DNA from: JAXDJH01 sp034663635
GTDB lineage: Bacteria; Actinomycetota; CADDZG01; WHSQ01
Assembly: GCA_034663635.1 (NCBI GenBank)
Contig: JAXDJH010000006.1
Location: 1-64,000, forward strand
DNA length: 64,000 bases
Direction of reading: 5' to 3'
Positions within the stretch are counted from its first letter, which is position 1. Every line of letters starts with the position of its first letter. This document shows positions 35,689 through 43,787 of the stretch, in pieces. The position numbers and the translations under genes are program-made. The notes below the pieces were generated by a model that was given only the letters and a program-made list of their open reading frames with translations, was not told the origin of the DNA and did not search any database.

Positions 35689-36829
35689 AGCCGCAGCGAT
35701 CTTGCTGCTGATCGCGCTGGTCGTCACCGGTTGTGGGGGCCGGGTCGACGTCTACGAGGTTCCGCCGGACGCCCCTTCGGGCGCGACCCGCGCGTTGGAG
35801 CTGCCAGATCCGGTCCCGGCAGTTCCCGCCTTCAGGGTGGATCTGAAGGGCGACTCTCAGCCGAACGACTTGAAGCGCGTCGCGAAGACTCCCGGGGTTG
35901 CCGTGGTCGGGCAGGTCGCCCTGCGGGAGATGAAGGTTGTGGGCGCCGACGGGCTAACCGCCAAGCTCGTGGTGGGGGCCGCGTCGCCGCTCGACTATCG
36001 CTCGGTGGCGCCCGCATCGACCCGCGACGCCGACTTCGTGTGGACGGCGCTTATGGCGGGACGCGCCGTCGTCACCTTCGACACCGCGGAGGTACTCGGA
36101 TTATCTGAGGGTGGGGAGATCTCGATCGGCGACCAGACCGTTCAGGTGGGTGCGTTCGCAGACAACGGCATCCCCAACATCGCCGATGTCTTAGTCGCAG
36201 ACAACCTCGGCTCGAGTCTTGGACTCGGTCCACCCGGAGTTCTCGTCGTCGGAGTGAGCTCCGGCTCGACCTTGCAATCCGTGGGGAACCGATTGCGCGA
36301 CCGCGTCGGAAGTTTCGGGAAGATCAAGCGACTGTTGCCCGAGACGCCCATCACTCATCCCGCTCCGCCCCCTCAACCGACCGGCGCGGCGAACAGCGGC
36401 GTCATCGGATCCATGAGCTTCACGATCTTGAAGAACGGATTCATCATTCCCGACCCAGCGTGGGTCGCCTCGAATATCGCGATCGGTGACGTCCCACTGA
36501 TCGGCTCGGTCACGTGCCACCGATTGATGTTCCCCCAGTTGCGCGCGGCCTTGTCCGAGATCGAAAGCGCGGGCCTGTCGTCCGAGCTGCATACGGCCGA
36601 CGGTTGTTACGTTCCTCGCTTCATCGACCGCGACCCCGGCAAGCCGCTCTCGATGCACGCGTTCGGACTGGCGATAGATCTGAACGCGGCGACCAACCAG
36701 CTTGGAACACGCGGTGACATGGACCCGCAGATCGTCGAGATATTCGAGCGATGGGGCTTCGATTGGGGCGGCCGCTGGGCCCGGCCCGACCCCATGCACT
36801 TCGAACTAGCGCGCCTGATCCAGACCTAG
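35681..36829 (+). CDS. M15-type peptidase lipoprotein
   Basis: A 382-residue lipoprotein (LLLIALVVTGCGG lipobox). A middle domain without a clear match covers residues ~45-215. The C-terminal part resembles the D-Ala-D-Ala carboxypeptidase/VanY fold: HTADGCYVPR, SMHAFGLAIDLN and the final PMHFEL provide the typical His-Asp-His zinc ligands. It may cut cell-wall peptides, possibly making room for cytochrome assembly. The ATG at 35681 overlaps the ccmB stop by 8 nt. Its TAG stop shares a CTAG tetramer with the stop of the opposite gene (36826-36829). Confidence 0.75.
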   Translation: MRRAAAILLLIALVVTGCGGRVDVYEVPPDAPSGATRALELPDPVPAVPAFRVDLKGDSQPNDLKRVAKTPGVAVVGQVALREMKVVGADGLTAKLVVGAASPLDYRSVAPASTRDADFVWTALMAGRAVVTFDTAEVLGLSEGGEISIGDQTVQVGAFADNGIPNIADVLVADNLGSSLGLGPPGVLVVGVSSGSTLQSVGNRLRDRVGSFGKIKRLLPETPITHPAPPPQPTGAANSGVIGSMSFTILKNGFIIPDPAWVASNIAIGDVPLIGSVTCHRLMFPQLRAALSEIESAGLSSELHTADGCYVPRFIDRDPGKPLSMHAFGLAIDLNAATNQLGTRGDMDPQIVEIFERWGFDWGGRWARPDPMHFELARLIQT

Positions 36830-37773
36830 CCGATAACCCTCTTCGCTACTGCCATCAGGGCGTCGGGGTCGCTGGACGTGGGCATCAGGATCGGCGTGGA
36901 GAGGCCGGCCTCGTAGAACTCTTCTAGACGATCCGCTACCTCTTCAGGGCCTCCCGACAGCACGAGCGCGTCGGCCAGTCGTTCGGTCACCGCCGTTCGC
37001 GCGCCCTCGCGGTCGCCCGAGTTCCAAGCTTTGTTGATCGCTTCCGCTTCGGCTTCGAATCCCTGGCGCGCGACCCACGGGTTATAGCCGGGGGCCGAGA
37101 CGTATGGCGGAAGGATCCAGCTGGCTAGGCCCCGCGCTTCCTCGCGCGACGCGCCGGGAGCCCACACGAGGCGCGCTATCAATTCTTTGTCGGGCACCGA
37201 CTCGCGTGCGAGTTTCACTCCGGCCGTCGAGACTGCGAACAACGCGACGCCATCCGCGGATTCGCGCGCCAGCTCCATCATTCGAGGGCCGAGCGCGGCG
37301 AGAAAGATCGGCACTTCCCCTCCGGCCGTGTCCAATCGGAAGCCCTTCGTGGTGATCGTCTTGCCTTCGTAAGAAAGCTTCTCGCCGGCGAGTGCACGCC
37401 TGACGAAATCCATCGTTTCGCGCATCCGCGCGACGGGGTGCTCGAACCGCTCGCCCATCCAGTTCTCGACGATCGTCGGCGTCGATGCGCCGAGCCCGAG
37501 GTTGAAGCGGCCGCCACTGGCCTGTTGCGCGGTCGCGGCCCCCATGGCGATCAAAGCCGGAGGTCGTGTGAACACGGGAACGATCGCAACCCCGATGCGC
37601 GCCTTGGAGGTCGCTGCCCCTATCGCCGAACAGACGGCGAACGCATCCGTGCCCGCCACCTCGGCGGTCCAGATGTCGGTGAACCCTGCGTCCTCCATCG
37701 AGCGCGCGACTTCCACAGATTCGCGCAGCCACTGGCCGGGCAAGGGAAGCGTGACACCGATCCGACGGTCCAT
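36826..37773 (-). CDS. LLM-class flavin (probably F420) oxidoreductase
   Basis: A bacterial luciferase-like TIM-barrel enzyme of about 315 residues. RIGVTLPLP, AGFTDIWTAEVAGTDAF, RIGVAIVPVFTRPPALIAMGAATAQQASGGRFNLGLG and RMRETMDFVRRALAG are typical of the F420-dependent actinobacterial group. The substrate is unknown. A start at GTG 37779 adds two residues. The gene interrupts the ccm cluster in the opposite direction, convergent with the M15 peptidase and divergent from ccmC. Confidence 0.85.
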   Translation of the reverse strand: MDRRIGVTLPLPGQWLRESVEVARSMEDAGFTDIWTAEVAGTDAFAVCSAIGAATSKARIGVAIVPVFTRPPALIAMGAATAQQASGGRFNLGLGASTPTIVENWMGERFEHPVARMRETMDFVRRALAGEKLSYEGKTITTKGFRLDTAGGEVPIFLAALGPRMMELARESADGVALFAVSTAGVKLARESVPDKELIARLVWAPGASREEARGLASWILPPYVSAPGYNPWVARQGFEAEAEAINKAWNSGDREGARTAVTERLADALVLSGGPEEVADRLEEFYEAGLSTPILMPTSSDPDALMAVAKRVIG

Positions 37774-37806
37774 AGGCACCCGACATTAGTAAAGTCGGCC
37801 CCTCTT

Positions 37807-38526
37807 ATGAGAGCCCCCTCCTCACCCGACGTGCCCAAGCAGAGCGCGATCACGCGCCTCGGCATCCTCACGATGGTCGCGATAGCGGCATCCCTCTACC
37901 TGGTGTTCTTCGAGGCCCGAGAGGCAGACGCGGCGATGGGCGGGCAGCTCCAGCGGATCTTCTATTTCCACGTTCCCTCCGCGTGGGCCGCCTACCTGGC
38001 CTTCGCCATCGTCTTCATCAGCTCGATCGCCTACCTGCGGACGGGGGCCCGTCGCTGGGATCTCCTGGCCACCTCCGCGGCCGAACTCGGGGTGCTGTTC
38101 ACAACCCTCGTATTGATCACGGGCCCCATCTGGGCCCGGCCGGTCTGGGGCACCTGGTGGCAGTGGGACGCCCGACTGACCTCGGCCCTCGTGATGTGGC
38201 TCAGCTACGTGGGGTACCTGCTCCTTCGGGGGTTGGTCCTCGATCCGACGAAGGCCGGGCGCCTGGCCGCCGTCGTTGGGATCGTTGGTTTCGTCAACGT
38301 GCCGATCGTCCATTTCTCCGTCCAGTGGTGGAGGACCCTCCACCCGAGCGGCCCCACCGTCGCGGACATGGAGCGCAGCTCCGGCCTCGGCTCCCCCGAG
38401 CTGATCGCCTTCTTCGTGTCGCTGGCCGCGTTCACGCTTCTGTTCGCCTGGCTCCTCGCGGTCAGGGTGCGGCTCGGCCGAACGGCCGACCGGGTCGAGC
38501 AGCTCGAAATGAAGCTCGCGACATGA
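37807..38526 (+). CDS. ccmC: Heme-handling membrane protein CcmC
   Basis: A 239-residue, six-helix member of the heme-handling protein family. The WWD domain reads WGTWWQWDARLTSALVMWLSY. The flanking His are in FYFHVPSAWAAYLA and VPIVHFSVQWWRTLH, which bind heme for loading onto CcmE. The ATG is at 37807, after a 27-33 bp gap from the divergent LLM gene. Translationally coupled to ccmD. Confidence 0.93.
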   Translation: MRAPSSPDVPKQSAITRLGILTMVAIAASLYLVFFEAREADAAMGGQLQRIFYFHVPSAWAAYLAFAIVFISSIAYLRTGARRWDLLATSAAELGVLFTTLVLITGPIWARPVWGTWWQWDARLTSALVMWLSYVGYLLLRGLVLDPTKAGRLAAVVGIVGFVNVPIVHFSVQWWRTLHPSGPTVADMERSSGLGSPELIAFFVSLAAFTLLFAWLLAVRVRLGRTADRVEQLEMKLAT

Positions 38527-38654
38527 GCGAGCTCACCTGGCTGTTCATCGCCTTCTCCGCGGTCTGGGTCGGCATCGGTGCATACGTTCTGTCGCTGGGG
38601 GTCCGTCAAAGGAAGCTCGAATCCAGGCTCGAGGAACTCGACCGAAAAGACTGA
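38523..38654 (+). CDS. ccmD: Heme exporter protein CcmD
   Basis: A 43-residue single-helix protein: MSELTWLFIAFSAVWVGIGAYVLSLG, then a charged tail RQRKLESRLEEL typical of CcmD. The ATG at 38523 overlaps the ccmC stop as ATGA. In System I it helps release holo-CcmE from the CcmABC complex. It is easy to miss owing to its size, but the position and profile are right. Confidence 0.85.
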   Translation: MSELTWLFIAFSAVWVGIGAYVLSLGVRQRKLESRLEELDRKD

Positions 38655-38756
38655 ATCGAGCATCGTCACGCGTTCACAAGCAGAGCGCGTTTGTCCTGCT
38701 CAAATGCACAATCTTGAAGATTCCGCCCCCTGGTTTGTGAGTAAGATGACGCCCGC
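38655..38756. promoter_or_regulatory. Intergenic region before the b6-type reductase operon
   Basis: This 102-bp gap is the only sizeable one between ccmD and eight plus-strand genes, so it probably holds the promoter for the bc operon. It contains TTCACAA and TTGTGA half-sites (around 38674 and 38734) that look like isolated halves of Rex sites, without a convincing dyad partner. I see no good -35/-10 pair. Confidence 0.35.
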
Positions 38757-39131
38757 ATGAAGCTGATCCCCGAGCGCGTCTATCGAATGACAGACAGGCC
38801 GTTGACGTGGACCACTGCGATCCTCATCGGCTTCGCACTTTGGGTTTTCATGATCCTGGCTCTAGGCCAGGTCCCCTCGGTGATCATCTACAAGTTCGAT
38901 CAGTACATCGGCCAGATCATCGACTTCTCAAAGAAGATCCCAGGCATCAACAAAAACGGCCTCAACACCGTTCAGGTCAAGATGATCCGCGACATCATCG
39001 CCAACAGCGTTCAGATGGGGATCCTCACAGGGATCCTGGTCGTCGCCTATTTCTACCAAGAGGGCAAGCGGAAGCGTTCGGGCGCTAAGGGCCTTCAGGA
39101 CCCCGTCCGCGGCTACATGCCGGGGAAATAG
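38757..39131 (+). CDS. Two-helix membrane protein heading the bc operon
   Basis: An unrecognised 124-residue protein. Two hydrophobic helices (TWTTAILIGFALWVFMILALG and MGILTGILVVAYFYQ) flank a polar loop (residues ~45-88) with FSKKIPGINKNGL. The C-terminus is basic. It lies 7 bp before the ferredoxin gene and clearly belongs to the operon. It may be an extra membrane subunit of the complex. No catalytic motif is visible. Confidence 0.7.
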   Translation: MKLIPERVYRMTDRPLTWTTAILIGFALWVFMILALGQVPSVIIYKFDQYIGQIIDFSKKIPGINKNGLNTVQVKMIRDIIANSVQMGILTGILVVAYFYQEGKRKRSGAKGLQDPVRGYMPGK

Positions 39132-39138
39132 GAGAACC

Positions 39139-39561
39139 ATGGCGAAGCCTCCCGAGCCAAAGCGGATGGAGATCATCGAGAAGCCGGTCTTCCGGGCCGA
39201 CTACGACATGCAGATGGTCGACGCGGACTGGTTGAAAGGCGCCGTCAAGCCCAAGAACTTCATCGACTTCATTCCAGAGCAGTGCATCTTGTGCGAAGGC
39301 TGCGTCGACATCTGCCCCTGGTACTGCATATTCATGGTCGACCCCACCGCGGTGGAGAATGCCGGCAATGTCGAGCTCGCCCGCACGATGGGCCCGAACG
39401 ACATCCTTTTCTTGATCGACGACAACGCGTGTACCCGCTGCAACCTCTGTGTCGAGCGCTGCCCAACCGGGGCGCTGGTCCAGAGTCAGGTCGCGGGCGG
39501 TAAGAAGAAGGCGTCGGTGCGACCGATGGGAACCGTGTCCGAGTCGCAGAAAGCTTCGTAG
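39139..39561 (+). CDS. 2x[4Fe-4S] ferredoxin-like protein of the bc operon
   Basis: A 140-residue soluble or peripheral protein with two cluster motifs, CILCEGCVDICPW and CTRCNLCVERCP, separated by ~40 residues, longer than in small ferredoxins. The last ~35 residues are basic and Ser-rich. It lies between the membrane protein above and the cytochrome b gene, 12 bp from the latter, with a GGAGGA ribosome site between. A ferredoxin is not part of standard bc1 or b6f complexes. It may give or take electrons on the cytoplasmic side; this is inferred. Confidence 0.85.
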   Translation: MAKPPEPKRMEIIEKPVFRADYDMQMVDADWLKGAVKPKNFIDFIPEQCILCEGCVDICPWYCIFMVDPTAVENAGNVELARTMGPNDILFLIDDNACTRCNLCVERCPTGALVQSQVAGGKKKASVRPMGTVSESQKAS

Positions 39562-39573
39562 GAGGACCAAGGA

Positions 39574-40344
39574 TTGGCGACTAGGGAAACTGGGCTGAGG
39601 GGCAAGGTCTCGGACCAGATCGACAAGCTCCACAACAGCCAGCTGTGGCGCGCGATCTTCCGTCCCGGATCGATCTTCCGCCGCGGCTACGCCGACTCAC
39701 CTCGTAACCGCGCTTACGTGGTCATGAACTCGTTGCTGTACCACCTCCACCCGGTGAAGGTGAAGCGTCACGGGATCAAGCTCTCCTACACCCTCTGCCT
39801 CGGGGGCCTCTCGTTCTTCCTGTTCATCCTTTTGACCATCACGGGCATCTACCTGATGTTCTTCTACCGGCCTTCTGTAGAGATCGTGTACTCGGACATG
39901 CAGCGACTGCACACCCAGGTTTCGTTCGGTCTTCTCGTTCGAAACCTCCACCGGTGGGGCGCTCACCTAATGGTGATCAGCGTGTTCCTGCACATGGCTC
40001 GCGTCTTCTACACCGGCGCCTACAAGCCCCCGCGGGAGTTCAACTGGGTGGTCGGCGTGATCCTGTTCCTGCTCACGCTGCTCCTGGCCTTCACCGGCTA
40101 CCTGCTTCCCTGGGACCAGCTCGCGGTCTGGGCCGTCACGGTCGGCACCGAGATGATGAAGAACTCACCGGTGATCGGATCGCAGGTGCAGTTCGCCTTA
40201 CTAGGTGGTCCCGTCATCGGGCCCGAAACGCTCTTACGTTGGTACACGTTGCATGTGTGGTTATTGCCGTTCGTGATCGTGATCTTCATCTCGATCCACT
40301 TCTGGAGGGTTCGTAAGGACGGAGGTATCTCCGGGCCCATGTAG
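39574..40344 (+). CDS. Cytochrome b (b6-type, N-terminal four-helix subunit)
   Basis: A 256-residue four-helix cytochrome b, encoded separately from its C-terminal half as in b6f complexes. Heme ligands are visible in HTQVSFGLLVRNLHRWGAHL (plus HMARVFYTG) and RWYTLHVWLLPF with FISIHFWRV. C75 in LCLGGLSFF lines up with the Cys that binds the extra heme (c-type, c_n/c_i) in b6 and Bacillus QcrB. The start is TTG at 39574 after GGAGGA. It probably oxidises menaquinol. Confidence 0.93.
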   Translation: MATRETGLRGKVSDQIDKLHNSQLWRAIFRPGSIFRRGYADSPRNRAYVVMNSLLYHLHPVKVKRHGIKLSYTLCLGGLSFFLFILLTITGIYLMFFYRPSVEIVYSDMQRLHTQVSFGLLVRNLHRWGAHLMVISVFLHMARVFYTGAYKPPREFNWVVGVILFLLTLLLAFTGYLLPWDQLAVWAVTVGTEMMKNSPVIGSQVQFALLGGPVIGPETLLRWYTLHVWLLPFVIVIFISIHFWRVRKDGGISGPM

Positions 40345-40361
40345 CCCAGGGAAAAGAAAAC

Positions 40362-41201
40362 ATGCCGACCCCAGACGAGGTTTTCGAACAGGTACTGGCC
40401 GAGGAGACCGCCAAGGGATCCTCTCCGGCGGTCGCCCAGGCGCGAGCGAAAGCCGCGCGCGTCCGGGCCCAACGCGGCTCGGCAACCCCCAACGTGCCGG
40501 ACAAAGCCACCGCCCCAGCCCCCAAGCGCGAAGGCGCTGCCGCCGCTCCGGCCGCGGAAGCATCGGAGGCTCCGGCTGCAGAAGCCAAGCCCGCTGCGGC
40601 AGCAACCGCGACCGCCGCACCTGCCGCGAAGCCAGCAGCTGCTGCTCGGCCCGCGGGAGCTCCAGCCAAGAAGGCAGTCGGCAACGGCGGGCCGGCGGTT
40701 CCCGAGCGCGTGCAAAGACTTCTCGCCGTCGTAAAGCCGGAAGCGATCCAGAAGGTCGAGCGTCAGCCGATGGACCGCGTCAACGTCTGGCCGCACCTGA
40801 TGGTCGCAGAGTTCGTATCGCTGCTCGTCGTTCTCGCATTGATCACGATCTTCTCGATGGCGGTCGACGCTCCGTTGCGTGACCTTGCCAACTTCAGTCA
40901 GACGCCGAACCCGTCGAAGGCGCCGTGGTACTTCCTAGGACTGCAGGAGTTGCTGCGTTACTTCCACCCGCAGCCCGCCGGTGTGACGATCCCGACGGTG
41001 ATCATCATCGGTTTGATGGCCGCTCCGTTCATCGATCGCAATCCCTCGACGCGCCCCGACGATCGCAAGCTCGCGATCGTCATCTTCACGTTCTTCGTCG
41101 TCAGCTTCGGAGTCCTAACGATCATCGGTATGTTCTTCAGGGGGCCGGGTTTCAACTTCGTCTTCCCGTGGGACACAGGCCCGATCTTCTTCGAGTTATG
41201 A
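40362..41201 (+). CDS. Cytochrome b C-terminal subunit (subunit IV type) with N-terminal module
   Basis: A 279-residue protein. The C-terminal part (residues ~135-279) is the three-helix subunit IV: VNVWPHLMVAEF, NPSKAPWYFLGLQELLRYFHP (the Qo loop, with APWY instead of PEWY) and a helix ending at FRGPGFNFVFPW. Residues 1-40 are the same helical module found in the cupredoxin protein at 16514-17503 (VLAEETAKG, PAVAQARAKAARVRA). An Ala/Pro/Lys linker joins the two. Typical subunit IV has only a short N-terminus, so ~130 residues are extra. Confidence 0.9.
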   Translation: MPTPDEVFEQVLAEETAKGSSPAVAQARAKAARVRAQRGSATPNVPDKATAPAPKREGAAAAPAAEASEAPAAEAKPAAAATATAAPAAKPAAAARPAGAPAKKAVGNGGPAVPERVQRLLAVVKPEAIQKVERQPMDRVNVWPHLMVAEFVSLLVVLALITIFSMAVDAPLRDLANFSQTPNPSKAPWYFLGLQELLRYFHPQPAGVTIPTVIIIGLMAAPFIDRNPSTRPDDRKLAIVIFTFFVVSFGVLTIIGMFFRGPGFNFVFPWDTGPIFFEL

Positions 41202-41211
41202 GGAGCGAGAT

Positions 41212-42027
41212 TTGAGTCCTGGAACGATCACCCTCATAGTCATCGCCGTCAGCGTCGCGGCTTGGGGCCTCTTCATGGCCAACATCACGATCCGTCGTCA
41301 GCGTTCCGCCGCCAAGACACGCGACCATCTCGCCGCCGGCGAGGGGGCGGCCCTTGCAACGGCTCAACCGGCCGCGGCCGGCGCGACCTCCGAAGGTGGC
41401 GGAGACGTGACCGTGCAGAAGGTTCCGGTGGAACGTCTCAAGCCGCTGACGCCCGAGCAGATGGCGGTCTCTCGGCGTCAGTTCCTGAACCGGGCATGGA
41501 CGATGTCGTTCACCGCTTTCCTCGGTTTCTTCGGGCTCTCGACCCTCAGCTTCTTGTGGCCGAAGCTGACCGGAGGTTTCGGCACGAAGATCAAAGCCGG
41601 CGACTACGAGGAGCTTCTCAAGGAGATCGGGCCGGAGAACAACTACACGCCGAAGTTCATCGCCGAAGGGCGCTTCTGGCTTGCTTACTACGACGGCGAT
41701 CCTGGGGACATCCCGGTCTACGTCGCAACAGACGCAAAGGCAGTGAAGATGCAGGCGCTGTATCGCAAGTGCGTCCACCTCGGCTGCTCCGTGCCGAAGT
41801 GCGACACGTCCAAGTTGTTCGAATGCCCGTGTCACGGCTCCAAGTACCGCCTTACCGGCGAGTACTACGGAGGTCCTGCGCCGCGCGGCCTGGATCGCTT
41901 CCCGATAACCATCGAAGGCGGACAGGTCGTCGTCGACACCGGGAACCTTCAAGAGGGGCCGCCGCGGGGAACGAGCACTTGGGACAAGTTCGCGGAGCCC
42001 GTCGGACCTCTCTGCGTCCCGGTATAG
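41212..42027 (+). CDS. Rieske iron-sulfur protein with internal Tat motif
   Basis: A 271-residue Rieske subunit. The 2Fe-2S ligands are C187, H189, C205 and H208 (CVHLGC and CPCHGS), with C192-C207 as the disulfide. Two hydrophobic segments exist: one at the N-terminus (TLIVIAVSVAAWGLFMANI) and one at ~94-117 preceded by SRRQFLNRAW, a twin-arginine motif. Actinobacterial Rieske proteins commonly have three helices with Tat insertion of the last; this has two. The TTG start at 41212 follows an AGGAG ribosome site. Confidence 0.92.
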   Translation: MSPGTITLIVIAVSVAAWGLFMANITIRRQRSAAKTRDHLAAGEGAALATAQPAAAGATSEGGGDVTVQKVPVERLKPLTPEQMAVSRRQFLNRAWTMSFTAFLGFFGLSTLSFLWPKLTGGFGTKIKAGDYEELLKEIGPENNYTPKFIAEGRFWLAYYDGDPGDIPVYVATDAKAVKMQALYRKCVHLGCSVPKCDTSKLFECPCHGSKYRLTGEYYGGPAPRGLDRFPITIEGGQVVVDTGNLQEGPPRGTSTWDKFAEPVGPLCVPV

Positions 42028-42044
42028 GAGCGAACTAAGCAGCT

Positions 42045-43127
42045 ATGGATACCGGCAAAGTCATTCTGATAGCCGTAATCGTCTTCGTTCCCGCAGCGCT
42101 GCTGTGGGGACTCTTCCTCTCACGCAGTCGGGGCACGCGAAACCCCGCGTCGATCCTGGGGATCCCGCGAGCGATGCGACCGGCCGCTCCGGACGATGTC
42201 CTCGAGGACAGGCGGCTCACTCGGATCCAGGCGGGCGGCGTCTTATTCACGGTCGTCCTTGCGGCGTTCATCCCCCTTTACTGGTTCCCCGAGAAAACTC
42301 GCCAGGACGCGTTCCAGGAGCGGTTCGACGAGGGCGCGATCGAGGCCGGCCAGTTGATCTTTGCCGCCCCACCCCCGCTTGAAGAGAACCTCTCGCCGCA
42401 GCAGTTCAAGGCCGATGAGCGAGCTTTGGCCCTCGGCCAGGCGTGTGCCAACTGTCACGGGGCCCCTCAACCGATCGGCGAGGAAGCCGACGAGAACACG
42501 GCCGCCGGCGGCATCGCCAACCCGGCCTTCAAGGACCCGGTCACCGGCAATATCGTCAATTACAAAGCCCCGCCTCTGAACAACGTCTTCCAACGTTGGG
42601 ATGAGGAAGTCGTGCGCTTCACGATCGAGCGCGGGAGGCCGGGAACTCCGATGCCCGCGTGGGCCGTCGCGTTCGGCGGGTCGATGACGCCTCAGATGGT
42701 CGACAACGTGATCGCGTGGTTAAAGACGCTGCCCGGAAACAACGAGCCGCCGCCGGAGTTGACCGACTGCGACAAGCCGATCGACAACTACAGATGCGGT
42801 CGCGAGATCTTCCAGGCGCGTTGCGCGGTTTGCCACGGACCCGAAGGACAGGGCAAGGAAGATCCGAAGCTGACCGACACCGCAGTGCGCGATCCCGAGA
42901 CCTTCGAGTACATCCAGGGCCCGACCTGGTATCAGGGGATGGCACTGTGGAAGGGAGACGTCCAACATCTGCCCGAGAATCTCCACTACTACACGATCAT
43001 GAACGGGCGGCGGTTCGCGTTCATGCCTCCGTTCGGCGAGGCGCCCTCGTCGGGCATCCCGATCCCTCTGTATCCGCTCACCGACGACCAGATCAAAGCG
43101 GTAATGACCTACGAGAGGACGCTTTAG
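42045..43127 (+). CDS. Membrane-anchored diheme cytochrome c
   Basis: A 360-residue protein with two N-terminal hydrophobic segments (VILIAVIVFVPAALLWGLFL and AGGVLFTVVLAAFIPLYWF), then two cytochrome c domains, CANCH (134-138) and CAVCH (260-264). Met candidates are in GTPMPAWAVAF and RFAFMPPFGE. Like actinobacterial QcrC, it would pass electrons from the Rieske protein to the oxidase, but QcrC usually lies upstream of the Rieske gene. Assembly needs the neighbouring ccm genes. Confidence 0.9.
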   Translation: MDTGKVILIAVIVFVPAALLWGLFLSRSRGTRNPASILGIPRAMRPAAPDDVLEDRRLTRIQAGGVLFTVVLAAFIPLYWFPEKTRQDAFQERFDEGAIEAGQLIFAAPPPLEENLSPQQFKADERALALGQACANCHGAPQPIGEEADENTAAGGIANPAFKDPVTGNIVNYKAPPLNNVFQRWDEEVVRFTIERGRPGTPMPAWAVAFGGSMTPQMVDNVIAWLKTLPGNNEPPPELTDCDKPIDNYRCGREIFQARCAVCHGPEGQGKEDPKLTDTAVRDPETFEYIQGPTWYQGMALWKGDVQHLPENLHYYTIMNGRRFAFMPPFGEAPSSGIPIPLYPLTDDQIKAVMTYERTL

Positions 43128-43787
43128 GTGGACACCGCTTTCGTCACCGGGCTCGGAGCCGTCATCTCTGGGCTGTTGATCTTCATCGGGAGCGCGTTCC
43201 TGCTCCTTTCCCTCGTGCTGGGAGGGCGGCTCGCCTACTTCGTGGTGGCTTCGATCACCCTTTGCTTCTTGCTTGTGATGGGAGTCGTTTGGTCGATCAA
43301 CAAGCTGGGCCCTGTGGGCCAGCTGGCGAAGTGGGATGCGATCGCCGCGGCGCCCGATCCATCACAGATCGATAAGTTCGACCCCGCCGCCGAATATCCG
43401 GAAGGTTCCTGGCGAGTGGCCGATGCCGAGAACGCTGAGGAACTGACGGAACGCTCCGAGCTCGAGAGCGAGGCGACGAAGTACCTCGAGTCCGTCGCCG
43501 GCACCGACAAGGTCGAGGGGCTTCCCCAGAACTACGAAGCCGCAGTGATCGTTGAAGACTCGTCCCGTCTGCTCGACCAAAACGGAGAGCTCTACGGAGC
43601 GACCACCGTCGAGATTTCCGCCCAGGCGGAGAAGAGCGAATTCGTCTTCGTCGCGAAGTTCGATCCCGGGAATCCACTGGGTAAAGCGAGGAAGATCGCG
43701 GCCGGCATTTTCGTGTTGCTCGTGCTTCATCTATTCGGACTGAGCCGGGCCGAACGCAAAGCCCGTCAGGAGGTACAACCAGCATGA
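43128..43787 (+). CDS. Membrane protein of unknown function in the bc operon
   Basis: A 219-residue protein with two N-terminal hydrophobic helices (SGLLIFIGSAFLLLSLVLGG, FVVASITLCFLLVMGVVWSI) and a polar domain of about 120 residues rich in Glu and Asp. A third helix (IAAGIFVLLVLHLFGL) sits near the C-terminus. It starts with GTG directly after the cytochrome c stop and overlaps the next small gene by 4 nt. No motif is recognised. It is likely an extra subunit or assembly factor of the bc complex. Confidence 0.65.
   Translation: MDTAFVTGLGAVISGLLIFIGSAFLLLSLVLGGRLAYFVVASITLCFLLVMGVVWSINKLGPVGQLAKWDAIAAAPDPSQIDKFDPAAEYPEGSWRVADAENAEELTERSELESEATKYLESVAGTDKVEGLPQNYEAAVIVEDSSRLLDQNGELYGATTVEISAQAEKSEFVFVAKFDPGNPLGKARKIAAGIFVLLVLHLFGLSRAERKARQEVQPA

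Noticed and set aside
38665..38745. Rex sites upstream of the bc operon
   Set aside because: Only half-sites are seen (TTCACAA, TTGTGA); neither has a matching second half at the right spacing.
38757..43127. Photosynthetic b6f complex
   Set aside because: Split cytochrome b alone is not proof; no photosynthesis genes are in the window and the oxidase and complex I genes indicate aerobic respiration.
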